From GCA-2697345 sp002697345 (lineage in GTDB: Bacteria > Pseudomonadota > Alphaproteobacteria > Rhodobacterales > Rhodobacteraceae): a stretch of 64,000 nucleotides of DNA. Positions 37,443-46,318 of the stretch are shown piece after piece. The notes under the pieces were generated by a model, which worked only from the letters and a program-made list of their open reading frames with translations, had not been told where the DNA came from and did no database searches. A program made the position numbers and the translations under genes. Numbering within the stretch: the first letter of the stretch is position 1; the number at the start of each line of letters is the position of its first letter. Location: contig CALSNB010000001.1 of NCBI GenBank assembly GCA_943787605.1, forward strand, positions 186,001 to 250,000. Direction: 5' to 3'.

Positions 37443-37901
37443 ATGAAACAATTAGATATAAATGATATTAAAATTTTAAGACAGTTGCAAAAGAATGCAT
37501 CACTTAGCATTGAGGAAATATCAGATAGGATAGCACTCTCACGCAATGCTTGTTGGAGAAGAATAAGGCGTCTAGAGGACGACGGAATTATTAATAAGAG
37601 AGTTGCTATTGTTAACGCAGACGCTCTTGATTTAGGGCAAATGGTTATTGTTCTTATAAGTACTAACTCTCATGACCCTAAGTGGTTAAGTTTGTTTCGC
37701 TCAGCAATCGCCGAAATGCCTGAGATTATGGGGGCACATCGTATGAGTGGTGACTTAGATTATATTTTAAGAGTAAGAGTTCGTGATGTCAGAGCGTATG
37801 ATAAATTCTATCAGAGATTAATCTCTAAAGTTCCGATTTCAAATGTTTCTTCCAGCTTTGTTATGGAAGATCTCAAAGACAGTACTGAATTGCCATTGTA
37901 A
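37443..37901 (+). CDS. Lrp/AsnC-family transcriptional regulator
   Basis: This 152-residue feast/famine regulator opens with DINDIKILRQLQKNA and has the helix-turn-helix SIEEISDRIALSRNACWRRIRRLEDDGII (about residues 19-47). It is followed by the RAM ligand-binding domain (ALDLGQMVIVLISTNS, MPEIMGAHRMSGDLDYILRV). The frame opens at a TTG at 37404, but ATG 37443 gives the normal N-terminus. Lrp-type regulators sense amino acids and often control adjacent degradation genes. It stands directly upstream of a dehydratase/cyclodeaminase/amidase series, resembling the AsnC-type regulator found with ectoine catabolism genes, although doeA/doeB equivalents are not beside it. Confidence 0.88.
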   Translation: MKQLDINDIKILRQLQKNASLSIEEISDRIALSRNACWRRIRRLEDDGIINKRVAIVNADALDLGQMVIVLISTNSHDPKWLSLFRSAIAEMPEIMGAHRMSGDLDYILRVRVRDVRAYDKFYQRLISKVPISNVSSSFVMEDLKDSTELPL

Positions 37902-37950
37902 CAAAATTCGCAATGAGTCATAAGTTATACCATTATTTTATGTTGAGTCC

Positions 37951-37966
37951 TTAAGGATAATTTATG
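37951..37966 (+). promoter_or_regulatory. Ribosome binding site and ATG that question the start of the next gene
   Basis: TTAAGGATAATTTATG is a well-spaced Shine-Dalgarno plus ATG (37964). The frame it opens, MAFVSGNIF, stops at 37991 right after a run of six T. If that run had seven T the frame would continue straight into TDRTISYGAF of the PLP dehydratase. The start at TTG 37990 used for the open frame therefore may be an artefact of a one-base loss. Confidence 0.5.
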
Positions 37967-37989
37967 GCTTTTGTTAGTGGAAATATTTT

Positions 37990-38961
37990 TTGACTGATCG
38001 TACAATTTCTTATGGTGCTTTTAACGCAAAACTATCGGATTTTAAAGCGGCTGCTTTACGTGTTTCCAAAGACGTAGTAACAACACCATTATTAGCTTTG
38101 GATGTTTCTGACAGAAATTTAATGCTTAAAGCAGAGTGCCTACAATCTCTAGGGTCTTTTAAGATTCGAGCTGGCGCAAATGCTATCGAGACAGCAAATA
38201 AAGCCTCATTACGTAACGGAGTCGTAACAGCAAGCGCAGGAAATTTTGGTCAAGGTGTTGCGCAAGCAGCCGTGTCACGTGGTCTTTCGGTTGATGTTAT
38301 TGCACCAGATACAGCTTCGGTCGTAAAACTAGAAGCACTTCACAAACTTGGGGCAAGAGTAAAGACAGTTTCCTTTGATGATTGGTGGGAGGTAATGGTT
38401 TCTCGATCACCTGGTGTTGATGGATTTTTTATCCATCCGGTGGAAGAGCTTTCAGTTATAATGGGAAACGGTGGTATTGGACTTGAAATTGTTAATCAGT
38501 TTCCTCAGGTAGATGTCGTTGTTGTACCTGTTGGAGGAGGAGGTATGATTTCTGGAATTGCATTAGCTATGAAAGCTCTTGGTAAAAGACCTCGAATAAT
38601 TGCTTGTGAAATAGAGAGTTCGACACCTTTGTTTTCAGCCAAGCTTGCTGGGAAACCAGTGAAGGTTTCGCGTGGGCCCAGTTGGATAGATGGAATAGGG
38701 TCCACCAGTGTATTGCCTAAAATGTGGCCATTACTTGATGCATTAGTTGATGATGTTGTAGTGGTATCCCACAAAGAGGCAGCGAAGGCTTTGCGAACCT
38801 TGGCTCAAGATGCCCACCTTGTTTCTGAAGGTGCAGGGGCAGTTGCTCTGGCTGCAGCATTAAGGCCAGAGTTTTCTGGACTGAATATAGTTTCGGTTAT
38901 TTCTGGAGGAAACATAGATATGACAACTTTTTCAAGAATATTACATGGGGAAGATTTTTAG
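37990..38961 (+). CDS. Threonine-dehydratase-like PLP enzyme (IlvA/EutB/serine racemase fold)
   Basis: The 323-residue fold-type II PLP enzyme has the Schiff-base Lys in LQSLGSFKIRAGA (normally TGSFKxRGA), the phosphate loop VVPVGGGGMISG and TASAGNFGQGVAQAA, which contacts the cofactor. The family includes threonine dehydratase, 3-hydroxyaspartate dehydratase and the EutB protein of hydroxyectoine use. No regulatory ACT domain is present, pointing to a catabolic enzyme. It is followed 46 nt on by an ornithine-cyclodeaminase-like gene, the same order as eutB-eutC, and preceded by an Lrp regulator. The annotated start is TTG; an ATG at 37964 with a better ribosome binding site may be the true one. 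Confidence 0.82.
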   Translation: MTDRTISYGAFNAKLSDFKAAALRVSKDVVTTPLLALDVSDRNLMLKAECLQSLGSFKIRAGANAIETANKASLRNGVVTASAGNFGQGVAQAAVSRGLSVDVIAPDTASVVKLEALHKLGARVKTVSFDDWWEVMVSRSPGVDGFFIHPVEELSVIMGNGGIGLEIVNQFPQVDVVVVPVGGGGMISGIALAMKALGKRPRIIACEIESSTPLFSAKLAGKPVKVSRGPSWIDGIGSTSVLPKMWPLLDALVDDVVVVSHKEAAKALRTLAQDAHLVSEGAGAVALAAALRPEFSGLNIVSVISGGNIDMTTFSRILHGEDF

Positions 38962-39007
38962 ACTATTCGCAAAAGTAGCCGAATTAATTTTATAGGGAGA
39001 AACTGAT

Positions 39008-39988
39008 ATGCTTTCTTTGTCATCAAAAAATGTTTTCGAACTACTTTCTATGAACGATGCAATTAGGGTTATAGAAAAAACTATGATCTCTGTATCTAAC
39101 GATAAGTGTGTTCTACCTTTAAGGAACGTAATAGATGTCAGTTCATCTAACAGACTTGGTATAATGCCCGGTGTCTTAAGTTTGGGTGGGTTATATGGAG
39201 TTAAGGTTCTCAGTTTATTCCCAGAAAACCCATCAAAAGGACTTTCCTCTCACATTGGAGTTGTAATTTTATTTAACCCTGAAACTGGCGCCCCAGCCGC
39301 TGCAATCAATGCGGATGCCTTGACGGCTGTTAGAACGGCTGCTGCGACTGCGGTTGCTACGAAAGCGCTCTCTAGAATGGAATCCTCCAAACTCACAATT
39401 ATTGGAACTGGTGAACAGGCTGAAGCACATATAGAGGCTATATCCTTAGTAAGGAATATAACAAAAATTAATATTGTTGGCAGAGAGATGACCCGCGCTA
39501 AAGACTTTTTAAATAAAGTGGGGGGTCGATTTCCAAACATAAATTTCACAGCATTCCAAAATGTAAAGGATGGTATAAAAGGTTCTGACATTGTGTGCAC
39601 TGTAACGTCGTCTAAGAAGGTTATTTTATTTGGGGAATGGGTTACTAAAGGTACTCATGTAAATGCTGTTGGTGCTTCTATTCCAATCTTTCAGGAAATA
39701 GATGAATCTATGGTTCTAAAGTCAAAATTGTTTGTTGACTATCGGCCTTCAGCTTTAGCTCAGGCCAAAGAGATTATAGATGGCTTAAATTCGAAAGCTT
39801 TTGACAGCAGTCATATTCTTGGTGAAATTGGAGAGGTTTTGTCAGATAAAGTGAAAGGTCGATTATTTCCTAGTGATATTACATTGTATCGTTCAATGGG
39901 AATAGCTGCGCAGGACTTAGCATGTGCTGATTTTGTTTTTCAAAAAGCCAAGAAAGAAGGATACGGAGTTTTTGGAGATATTTCTTAG
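39008..39988 (+). CDS. Ornithine cyclodeaminase / mu-crystallin family protein
   Basis: The 326-residue NAD(P)-binding protein has the family elements GIMPGVLSLGGLYGVKVLS, AAINADALTAVRTAAATAVATKALSR and the Rossmann loop TIIGTGEQAEAHIEAI, then WVTKGTHVNAVGAS. Members act as cyclodeaminases, imine reductases or alanine/lysine dehydrogenases. The GTGEQA loop lacks a basic residue shortly after strand 2 apart from VGREMTR, so NADP is possible. TATAGGGAGAAACTGAT precedes ATG 39008. Its position after the IlvA-like gene fits a EutC-type role, which is inference. Confidence 0.87.
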   Translation: MLSLSSKNVFELLSMNDAIRVIEKTMISVSNDKCVLPLRNVIDVSSSNRLGIMPGVLSLGGLYGVKVLSLFPENPSKGLSSHIGVVILFNPETGAPAAAINADALTAVRTAAATAVATKALSRMESSKLTIIGTGEQAEAHIEAISLVRNITKINIVGREMTRAKDFLNKVGGRFPNINFTAFQNVKDGIKGSDIVCTVTSSKKVILFGEWVTKGTHVNAVGASIPIFQEIDESMVLKSKLFVDYRPSALAQAKEIIDGLNSKAFDSSHILGEIGEVLSDKVKGRLFPSDITLYRSMGIAAQDLACADFVFQKAKKEGYGVFGDIS

Positions 39989-40033
39989 TTTAAAAAAACC
40001 TGTTCTTTAAAGGTTCTATCTGGAGGTTCATTA

Positions 40034-41446
40034 ATGACTGGTACAAAGATTTGGCAGTTATCCGCTCACGAGGTAGTTTTGTTATTACGATCAGGTGAAG
40101 TAAGTCCACTTGATGTAGTACAGGCCTCAATAGAAAGAATAGAAGAGGTGGATACTAAGGTAAATGCTATCCCAATTAGGTGTTTTGATAGGGCTATAGA
40201 AAAAGCCAGAAAAGTGAATATTAAAGAAGAAATTAAGAATCCAAAAAGCCTTTTAGGGCTTCCAATTGTAGTAAAGGACTATAATGATCTTGGGGGAGTC
40301 AAAACTACCTACGGTTCAAAGATTTATGAACATAACATGCCTAAAAAATCTGATGCAACGATTGCAAAATTAGAAGAAAATGGAGCAAACCCTGTGGGCA
40401 AGTCAAACGTGCCGGAGTGGGCAGGTGGTCATACTTTTAATCCTAACTTTGGTATCACAAGAAATCCATTTAATTTAAAGAAAACTGCTGGTGGTTCGTC
40501 AGGAGGTTCAGGAGCAGCATTAGCGAGTGGTCAGATTTGGCTGGCAACAGGAAATGATCTTGGTGGAAGTCTTAGGACCCCTGCTGCTTTTAATAATGTC
40601 GTTGGTTTGCGGCCTAGCATTGGGGTTGTCCCTCGTGGTCAAAGGCTGCAACCTTTTGATACTCTTTGGGTGGAAGGCCCAATGGCTAGATCTGTTAAAG
40701 ATGTAGCCTTGATGTTGGATGCTGGAGCTGGATACTCATCCGAAGACCCTTTGTCATTTGAACACAACTCTCGTTTATTTATAGACCAATTAGAAGAGTT
40801 TCCTTTACCTAAGAGAGTAGCCTTTAGCCAAGATTTAGGGATTTTACCGGTCTCCCAAGAGATAAGGTTAGCAACACAAAAGGCAATTCTAAAGGTCGGA
40901 GATTTGGGGGTAGATATAATACAGGAAATCCCTGATTTTTCTGAGGTATTGGAAGGATTTCAAACTCTTAGAGGAGTTTTACTCGCCTCTATGATGGGCG
41001 AGTTAGTTAAAAATAATAGGTCAAAAATTTCACCAGATATCGTTAAAAACGTCGAATTAGGTTATAAAGTAAGTAATGATGATATTATCAAGGCCGAAAT
41101 CGTAAGAAAAAGAATAATGCTTGGTATGGTTGAGTTTTTCAAACAATCAGATTTTTTAATTTGTCCAACGACTTCAGTTGCTCCTTTCGATACTGCGAAA
41201 CCATTTATCACGGAAATCGATGGGGTAACTTGTGAAACTTATATCGATTGGTTTGCGATTACTTTTGCACTTACCATGACATCTTGCCCAGTTATTAGCT
41301 TGCCTTGCGGTTTTACAGATGGCGGGTTGCCAGTTGGAATTCAAATTGTAGGAAAGCCTAGGCAGGAGAATAAACTACTGGCTTTTGCAAACACTTTAGA
41401 GCAACACCTTGGGGTCTCTAATTTTGTCCCTATTAAAAATATTTAA
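40034..41446 (+). CDS. Amidase signature family hydrolase
   Basis: The 470-residue amidase carries the Ser-cisSer-Lys triad: Lys in LGLPIVVKDYNDL (about residue 80), the glycine/serine-rich KTAGGSSGGSGAALASG (about 152-168) holding the cis-Ser, and the nucleophile Ser in GNDLGGSLRTPAAF (about 180). It hydrolyses a carboxamide. The start follows CTGGAGGTTCATTA. It lies 45 nt after the cyclodeaminase-like gene and ends 1 nt before the convergent tautomerase gene. The substrate is unknown; family members range from aliphatic amides to indoleacetamide and aryl malonamides. Confidence 0.9.
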   Translation: MTGTKIWQLSAHEVVLLLRSGEVSPLDVVQASIERIEEVDTKVNAIPIRCFDRAIEKARKVNIKEEIKNPKSLLGLPIVVKDYNDLGGVKTTYGSKIYEHNMPKKSDATIAKLEENGANPVGKSNVPEWAGGHTFNPNFGITRNPFNLKKTAGGSSGGSGAALASGQIWLATGNDLGGSLRTPAAFNNVVGLRPSIGVVPRGQRLQPFDTLWVEGPMARSVKDVALMLDAGAGYSSEDPLSFEHNSRLFIDQLEEFPLPKRVAFSQDLGILPVSQEIRLATQKAILKVGDLGVDIIQEIPDFSEVLEGFQTLRGVLLASMMGELVKNNRSKISPDIVKNVELGYKVSNDDIIKAEIVRKRIMLGMVEFFKQSDFLICPTTSVAPFDTAKPFITEIDGVTCETYIDWFAITFALTMTSCPVISLPCGFTDGGLPVGIQIVGKPRQENKLLAFANTLEQHLGVSNFVPIKNI

Positions 41447-41447
41447 C

Positions 41448-41642
41448 TTATTTATCAATTTTGTCTGAGTAAAGCTCACCTGCTTTGCCCCAATTTTTTT
41501 GTTCAATGTCCGTTATTATCACGTCGACTGCGTCACGATTTCCGCCACAAGATTTAATAAAGCTATCAGTTAACTCTTTAACTAATACTTTTTTTTGTTC
41601 ATCAGTCCTACCTTTAAACATCTCCACTCTTATTAAGGGCAT
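41448..41642 (-). CDS. 4-oxalocrotonate tautomerase family protein
   Basis: The 64-residue protein begins MPLIRVEMFKGRT, giving the catalytic N-terminal Pro after Met removal, with the Arg/Lys-rich DEQKKVLVKELTDS helix and VIITDIEQKNWG (the conserved aromatic-containing strand). The usual family length is 60-65. Such tautomerases convert enol/keto forms in aromatic or dienoate catabolism; in this position no ring-cleavage gene is nearby. AAGAAGGAAATAAA precedes the ATG. It converges on the amidase gene with one base between. Confidence 0.87.
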   Translation of the reverse strand: MPLIRVEMFKGRTDEQKKVLVKELTDSFIKSCGGNRDAVDVIITDIEQKNWGKAGELYSDKIDK

Positions 41643-41702
41643 TTTATTTCCTTCTTAAAACTGTTTAATTAATACTTTTATATTCCCAAAATTTTTATAT
41701 AA

Positions 41703-42365
41703 TTATCTATATTTTCCGTCCCAGTCTTTTACTTTTTCTAGATTGCCGTCTTTATCTAGGGTAGGTCTGTTTTTTGAGAATGTATTCTCTGAACCAACTA
41801 CTCCGTAGTTCATATAACCTAATCTAACTAAAGGTCGAGCAGCTGCGGTGTCAAACAATCCGTCTTTAATAAATTTTTCGTTAATAAACACACCAACTAC
41901 ATGACCAAAAACAACATAGCTTCCTGTCCCTTTAGATCGGTCAGAACCAGGAAAATCGATGGTTTTCCAATATCGACATTCGAGTGCTGCGGGGCTCTCT
42001 GATACGAATGGAGCATCTACGAATTTCCCTGTTTGAGGAGTTAATCCAGCTAGTTTGAACTCATCTATATTTGAATTCGCTGCTACAGAACTACCGTTCA
42101 TGTTATCGAATAAAGCTTCAACTGCCAAAGAGACAGTAAATACCCCTGTCTCTTCTGCATTGGTGATAGAATCTTTTATATCGGTTGAAGCAAACATTAC
42201 GAAATGTGGTTTGTCTGATACCGCATTAAAATAACTATAAGGAGCTAAATTTTTCACACCAGATTTACTGACACTACCTATCCACCCAATTGGTCTTGGA
42301 GCTACTATAGCCTTAAAAGGATCGTGGGGAAGACCGTGATTGTTTAAAATACTGTCATAATGCAT
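41703..42365 (-). CDS. Flavin reductase-like FMN-binding protein
   Basis: This 220-residue split-barrel flavin protein begins HYDSILNNHGLPHDPFKAIVAPRPIGWIGSVS and continues NLAPYSYFNAVSDKPHFVMFAS, the FMN phosphate and isoalloxazine contacts of the flavin-reductase domain. ALECRYWKTIDFPG and YVVFGHVVGVFI complete the barrel. It resembles the long branch often paired with a flavin-dependent monooxygenase, or that has enzyme activity of its own. It sits 60 nt upstream of the tautomerase gene on the same strand. AAAAAAAGGATATAATTTA precedes ATG 42365. Confidence 0.85.
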   Translation of the reverse strand: MHYDSILNNHGLPHDPFKAIVAPRPIGWIGSVSKSGVKNLAPYSYFNAVSDKPHFVMFASTDIKDSITNAEETGVFTVSLAVEALFDNMNGSSVAANSNIDEFKLAGLTPQTGKFVDAPFVSESPAALECRYWKTIDFPGSDRSKGTGSYVVFGHVVGVFINEKFIKDGLFDTAAARPLVRLGYMNYGVVGSENTFSKNRPTLDKDGNLEKVKDWDGKYR

Positions 42366-42512
42366 TAAATTATATCCTTTTTTTGTTCTAAAGTTATGTT
42401 TTTAAAAATAGTAAAGCTTATTTATATTTATTAACTTAGTTGTAATGACTCACATTATGCGGTTACTTTTACTTTATAACATTTGAGATACATTTTATTC
42501 TGGTCTTTCCAC

Positions 42513-44591
42513 TTAGAAGTTTTGACATAAACGCCTGGAATCAAAAATGGCGGCATGAATATTACGACTAGCAACAGCATCTCCAACTCGATAAAGATTA
42601 AATCCTCCTATTTTAGATTCTGCATATGGTTGGCTGTGATTGCCGATAATCGATTGGATATCAGTTATCCCATTATTTATGGATTTGCCACATAACTCTT
42701 GGTATAATTCGTCCATTGGCACGGTGCCGTGTTCGATAACAATATGATCTACTAATTTCTCTACGATGTGGCCTCCGTAATCACAAGAAAATCTAGCCTT
42801 AAGTTTGTTGCCGGAGCGAGAGACATCAACCAACCGAAAATCTGGTGTTACTGCTACATTATAATCTTTAAAATTTTTCATATACATAGGAAAGTTCGAT
42901 GATCCCATCTCTGCCGCCATGTGCCTGTCTGGAGTTATTAATTCAACCTGATAACCTCTTTTAGCAATCTCAATCACTGTAGAGGCAGCCTGATGTTGAC
43001 CATGATCATCATAAACTAATACGGTATTAGGCTCAGATTCTTTTGGTAATCCCAAATTTTGAAGAAGAGCTTGTCCTGATAAAACATCCCAAGTGCTAAA
43101 ACAGTCTTCTAGCCCCTCTATGTATTCAAGATCAGGAATTCCACCTGTAGCAATTATTACGATATCTGGATCTTCGTTTATAATATAATTTGCATCAGCA
43201 TATTGTTGAAGTCTTATTTCAATATTTAAGTGTTTAATTTCTGACTCCAACCAATCAATGACTCCAATAAGGTCTTTACGGACCTCTGCCATTGACGCAA
43301 GCCTAACTTGACCGCCAAGAGTTGAGGCGGCTTCTATTAATATTACTTTGTGGCCTCGTTCACCACATACCCGAGCTGCTTCTAGTCCTGCTGGACCTGC
43401 ACCAATTATTACAACCTTACTTTGATTATCTGATTTTTGTACTAAATGAGGTACTGATTTTTCCCTTGTAGTGGCTACATTATGAAGGCAAAGCATTTCT
43501 CCTTCACCATATATGCGATCAATACAGTATCCTGCACCCACACAAGGTCTAATCCTATGTTCATCACCTGCTATCAACTTTTTTACTAGGTGAGGATCAG
43601 CGATGTGCGCTCTTGTCATTCCAACCAGATCTAATAGGTTTTCAGATATAGCGTACCTGGCTGTTGCTAAGTCAGAAATCCGAGCAGCGTGAATTATAGG
43701 AGTTGCTAGCTCTGACTTGAAATATCCAGCTAACTGCAACCAAGGTGATAATTTTTGAAACATTGCAGGGACTGCATAGCTAGCAAGCATATACTCAGTA
43801 TCTGACCTACCCACATTCACATTGAAATAGTCAATGGTGCCATCAGATTCAATAACTTCAAGTGCTCTAAGCGCCTCATCTGGCTGTAGGCCTTCTTTTA
43901 GTTTGCTGTCCATCTCTACCCTAGCACCAATTACAATATCCTCTTTGAGTTCAGTACGTAAAGCTTCATACAGCTCTCTAATGAAACGCATTCTATTCAT
44001 GAATTCACCACCGTAGCTATCTAACCTGAAATTAGTGTCAGGAGACAAAAACTGTCCCGGAAGATGTCCGTTTTGTAGTACCTCAATTCCATCCAAACCT
44101 GCATCTCGACAACGTCTAGCGGCTGCTACATAGTCTGATATAACTCTTTTGATATCATAATGATCCATTATTTTTGGAAAGCCTCTATGAGCGGGTTCTC
44201 TTACACGAGAGGGAGCGATAATGGGGAGCCAGTGACCATCATTCCAAGTGGTGCGACGACCTAGATGAGAAATTTGGCATATCATTTTGCAATTTTCTTT
44301 ATGTATTAGATCTGAGAAATTTCTAAACCACGGAATTACTTGATCTGTACTTACATTTAGTTGTCCAAAAACAGATGGAGAATCTGGACTTACACATGAT
44401 GACCCCCCCACCATAGTCATCGCTATACCACCTTTCGCTTTTTCAAGATGATAAAGTTGATAACGCTCTTTTGGCATTCCATTATCTGCTAATGCCGGTG
44501 CATGAGGCGTGCTTACTATACGATTTTTAAGTTCCATTCCTGCCAATTTATAGGGTTCTAGCAGTGGATCTTTCTTTTTATGTTTTTTCAT
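42513..44591 (-). CDS. FMN/FAD bienzyme like N-methylproline demethylase / TMA dehydrogenase
   Basis: The 692-residue protein joins an FMN TIM barrel (MELKNRIVSTPHAPALADNGMP to about residue 345), an Fe-S loop, an FAD domain (VVIIGAGPAGLEAARVCGERGHKVILIEAA) and an NAD(P)-like domain, the layout of trimethylamine dehydrogenase, dienoyl-CoA reductase and N-methylproline demethylase. The Fe-S loop reads RPCVGAGYCIDRIYGEGEMLC. Trimethylamine dehydrogenase has four Cys here (C-x2-C-x2-C-x12-C); the second Cys is Ala in this protein. Members near N-methylproline demethylase may share this change, but that needs an alignment. An oxidative N-demethylation role fits the neighbourhood. It diverges from the ATC-hydrolase-family gene. 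Confidence 0.83.
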   Translation of the reverse strand: MKKHKKKDPLLEPYKLAGMELKNRIVSTPHAPALADNGMPKERYQLYHLEKAKGGIAMTMVGGSSCVSPDSPSVFGQLNVSTDQVIPWFRNFSDLIHKENCKMICQISHLGRRTTWNDGHWLPIIAPSRVREPAHRGFPKIMDHYDIKRVISDYVAAARRCRDAGLDGIEVLQNGHLPGQFLSPDTNFRLDSYGGEFMNRMRFIRELYEALRTELKEDIVIGARVEMDSKLKEGLQPDEALRALEVIESDGTIDYFNVNVGRSDTEYMLASYAVPAMFQKLSPWLQLAGYFKSELATPIIHAARISDLATARYAISENLLDLVGMTRAHIADPHLVKKLIAGDEHRIRPCVGAGYCIDRIYGEGEMLCLHNVATTREKSVPHLVQKSDNQSKVVIIGAGPAGLEAARVCGERGHKVILIEAASTLGGQVRLASMAEVRKDLIGVIDWLESEIKHLNIEIRLQQYADANYIINEDPDIVIIATGGIPDLEYIEGLEDCFSTWDVLSGQALLQNLGLPKESEPNTVLVYDDHGQHQAASTVIEIAKRGYQVELITPDRHMAAEMGSSNFPMYMKNFKDYNVAVTPDFRLVDVSRSGNKLKARFSCDYGGHIVEKLVDHIVIEHGTVPMDELYQELCGKSINNGITDIQSIIGNHSQPYAESKIGGFNLYRVGDAVASRNIHAAIFDSRRLCQNF

Positions 44592-44796
44592 TAATCGCTT
44601 TCAGAGTAAGGGGTTTGGTGAAGGATATATAAAGAGTACTATTAAACAAAATTCACAGACTAAAAATTTAAACTATGTTTTTTTTTGATAGTAAAGATCT
44701 TGATTTTTTTATTTTGCTTTTTGACAATAATATAATTTAACCGTTAAGCTTTGAAGTAAGGTTCTAAATTTTTTTAATAGATGAAAGTAGTAAAAC

Positions 44797-45288
44797 ATGA
44801 ATAACATTAACACCGATCGCATTACTCAGGAAATTGGAGTGTTAAAACGAAGAGAAACAGAGGCTCGTATTTTAGCTCCAATAATGGATGCACTTAATGA
44901 CCGCTTCGGTAAAGAAGAGGTATTAGAGGTTATTAGAAAAAAAATAATAGCACTTTCAAGAGAACAGGGGGAAAGTTTAGCTGATGAATATGGAAATGAT
45001 GTAGACGCATTTTTAAAGACGTTAGAGTTTTGGACTCAGGACAATGCATTAGAGATTGATATAATTGAAAAAAATCAAACTACGTTAGATTTTGATGTTG
45101 TAAGATGTCGATATGCTGAGATGTATGAGTCCTTGGGTATTAAGGAGTTAGGCGCAACTTTATCTTGTAATCGAGACTATGCATTGATTGAGGGCTTTAA
45201 CCCAGATGCCACTTTGGTAAGAGAGAAAACGATTATGTCAGGAGGAGACTGTTGTACCTTTAGGTACAATTTTAGCGCTAAGACGTAG
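44797..45288 (+). CDS. L-2-amino-thiazoline-4-carboxylate (ATC) hydrolase family protein
   Basis: The 163-residue protein has the features of the ATC hydrolase family: an N-terminal helical part (KRRETEARILAPIMDAL), the central FWTQDNALEIDI and DVVRCRYAEMYESLGI, and the closing segment LSCNRDYALIEGFNPDATLVREKTIMSGGDCCTFRY with its conserved Cys pairs and Arg. The founding enzyme opens aminothiazoline carboxylate to S-carbamoylcysteine in cysteine-forming pathways; most homologues are untested. It lies just upstream of a YihU-like reductase and the DMFase paralogue on the same strand, suggesting a shared pathway around a cyclic C-N compound; this is inference. Confidence 0.78.
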   Translation: MNNINTDRITQEIGVLKRRETEARILAPIMDALNDRFGKEEVLEVIRKKIIALSREQGESLADEYGNDVDAFLKTLEFWTQDNALEIDIIEKNQTTLDFDVVRCRYAEMYESLGIKELGATLSCNRDYALIEGFNPDATLVREKTIMSGGDCCTFRYNFSAKT

Positions 45289-45405
45289 ATCGTTGCTGAG
45301 GCGAAGTTGCGATTGTAACAAACCTATTAGCTACTTTGGCTATTTATACGTAATGCAGATAGGAAAAAAAGGCGTTTAGCCTTAAGCAAATTAAAGGAGA
45401 GCGAA

Positions 45406-46302
45406 ATGTCGGAGATAGGGTTTATTGGATTAGGTCGGATGGGGCAGTCGATGGCCCTTAATATGGCTCGGAAAGGGTTTAAGCTCGCAATATATGATAT
45501 CAAAGATGATGCAATGAAGCCTTTCACAGAATTTAACAACTGCAGGCAGGCTAGTAATGCAAATGATACCATAAGACCTGGCGCTATCATAATAACTGTC
45601 TTACCGGGTCCTGCGGAAGTGGAAGAGGTGATTTTAGCAAAAGGTGGTGTTTTGGATACAATGCCAAAAGGGACCTTATTAATGGATATGTCTACAGTGT
45701 TACCTGAAACCACTGATAAGATAGCAAAAGCGGCCAAGCTCCGTGGGTGTTATTTTGTCGATGCACCTATTGGACGTCTAGCTCAACACGCGGATAGCGG
45801 TGAAAGTCTTTTTATGGTTGGAGCAGAAGATGATGCTTTCGAAACCGTAAAACCGGCCCTGGAGGCTATGGGAACAACTATATTGCGATGTGGTGGACCA
45901 GGTACTGGCACACGGACTAAGTTAATTAATAATTATTTAGTTCTTTCATCGGTGCAAATGAACTCAGAGGCCATAGCTTTAACACAACGGTTTGGTCTAG
46001 ATTTAGAAACAACTTTGAGTGTTATTCATGGAACAACAGCCACAAACGGCCAGTTAAAGATAAACTTTGCTTCGAAGGTTTTTAAAAATGATATTGAACC
46101 TGGGTTTTCTATTGATTTAGCGCATAAAGATATGTCCCTAATAATCGAGAGTGCTAATAAAGGAAAAATACCAATGCCAATTGCGGCTTCTACACGAGAA
46201 AGTATGAGTTTGGCACGAGCTAACGGGTGGGGTAGTAAAGATTTCTCTGCACTTGCAGATTTTTGGTGTGAAATGTCCAAGGTGAAAAAAGCACGTCTTT
46301 AA
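45406..46302 (+). CDS. Beta-hydroxyacid dehydrogenase, sulfolactaldehyde-reductase-like
   Basis: The 298-residue NAD-dependent reductase has the Rossmann start IGFIGLGRMGQSMALNMARKG, MDMSTVLPETT and the catalytic Lys in GTRTKLINNYLV. At the substrate loop it reads DAPIGRLAQHADSGESLF rather than the DAPVSGG of 3-hydroxyisobutyrate dehydrogenases. The GR pair there is the feature of YihU-type 3-sulfolactaldehyde reductase, and the C-terminal IDLAHKDMSLIIESAN also follows YihU closely. Sulfolactaldehyde or a similar acidic aldehyde is a candidate substrate. AAGGAGAGCGAA precedes ATG 45406. The frameshifted DMFase paralogue follows 16 nt downstream, so they are in one unit. No other sulfoglycolysis genes are present. 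Confidence 0.82.
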   Translation: MSEIGFIGLGRMGQSMALNMARKGFKLAIYDIKDDAMKPFTEFNNCRQASNANDTIRPGAIIITVLPGPAEVEEVILAKGGVLDTMPKGTLLMDMSTVLPETTDKIAKAAKLRGCYFVDAPIGRLAQHADSGESLFMVGAEDDAFETVKPALEAMGTTILRCGGPGTGTRTKLINNYLVLSSVQMNSEAIALTQRFGLDLETTLSVIHGTTATNGQLKINFASKVFKNDIEPGFSIDLAHKDMSLIIESANKGKIPMPIAASTRESMSLARANGWGSKDFSALADFWCEMSKVKKARL

Positions 46303-46318
46303 CAGTTAGGATTTTATA

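Noticed and set aside
45367..45385. AAGGC-loop-GCCTT hairpin before the YihU-like gene as a terminator
   Set aside because: The stem is only five base pairs and lacks a following T run, so termination is not supported.
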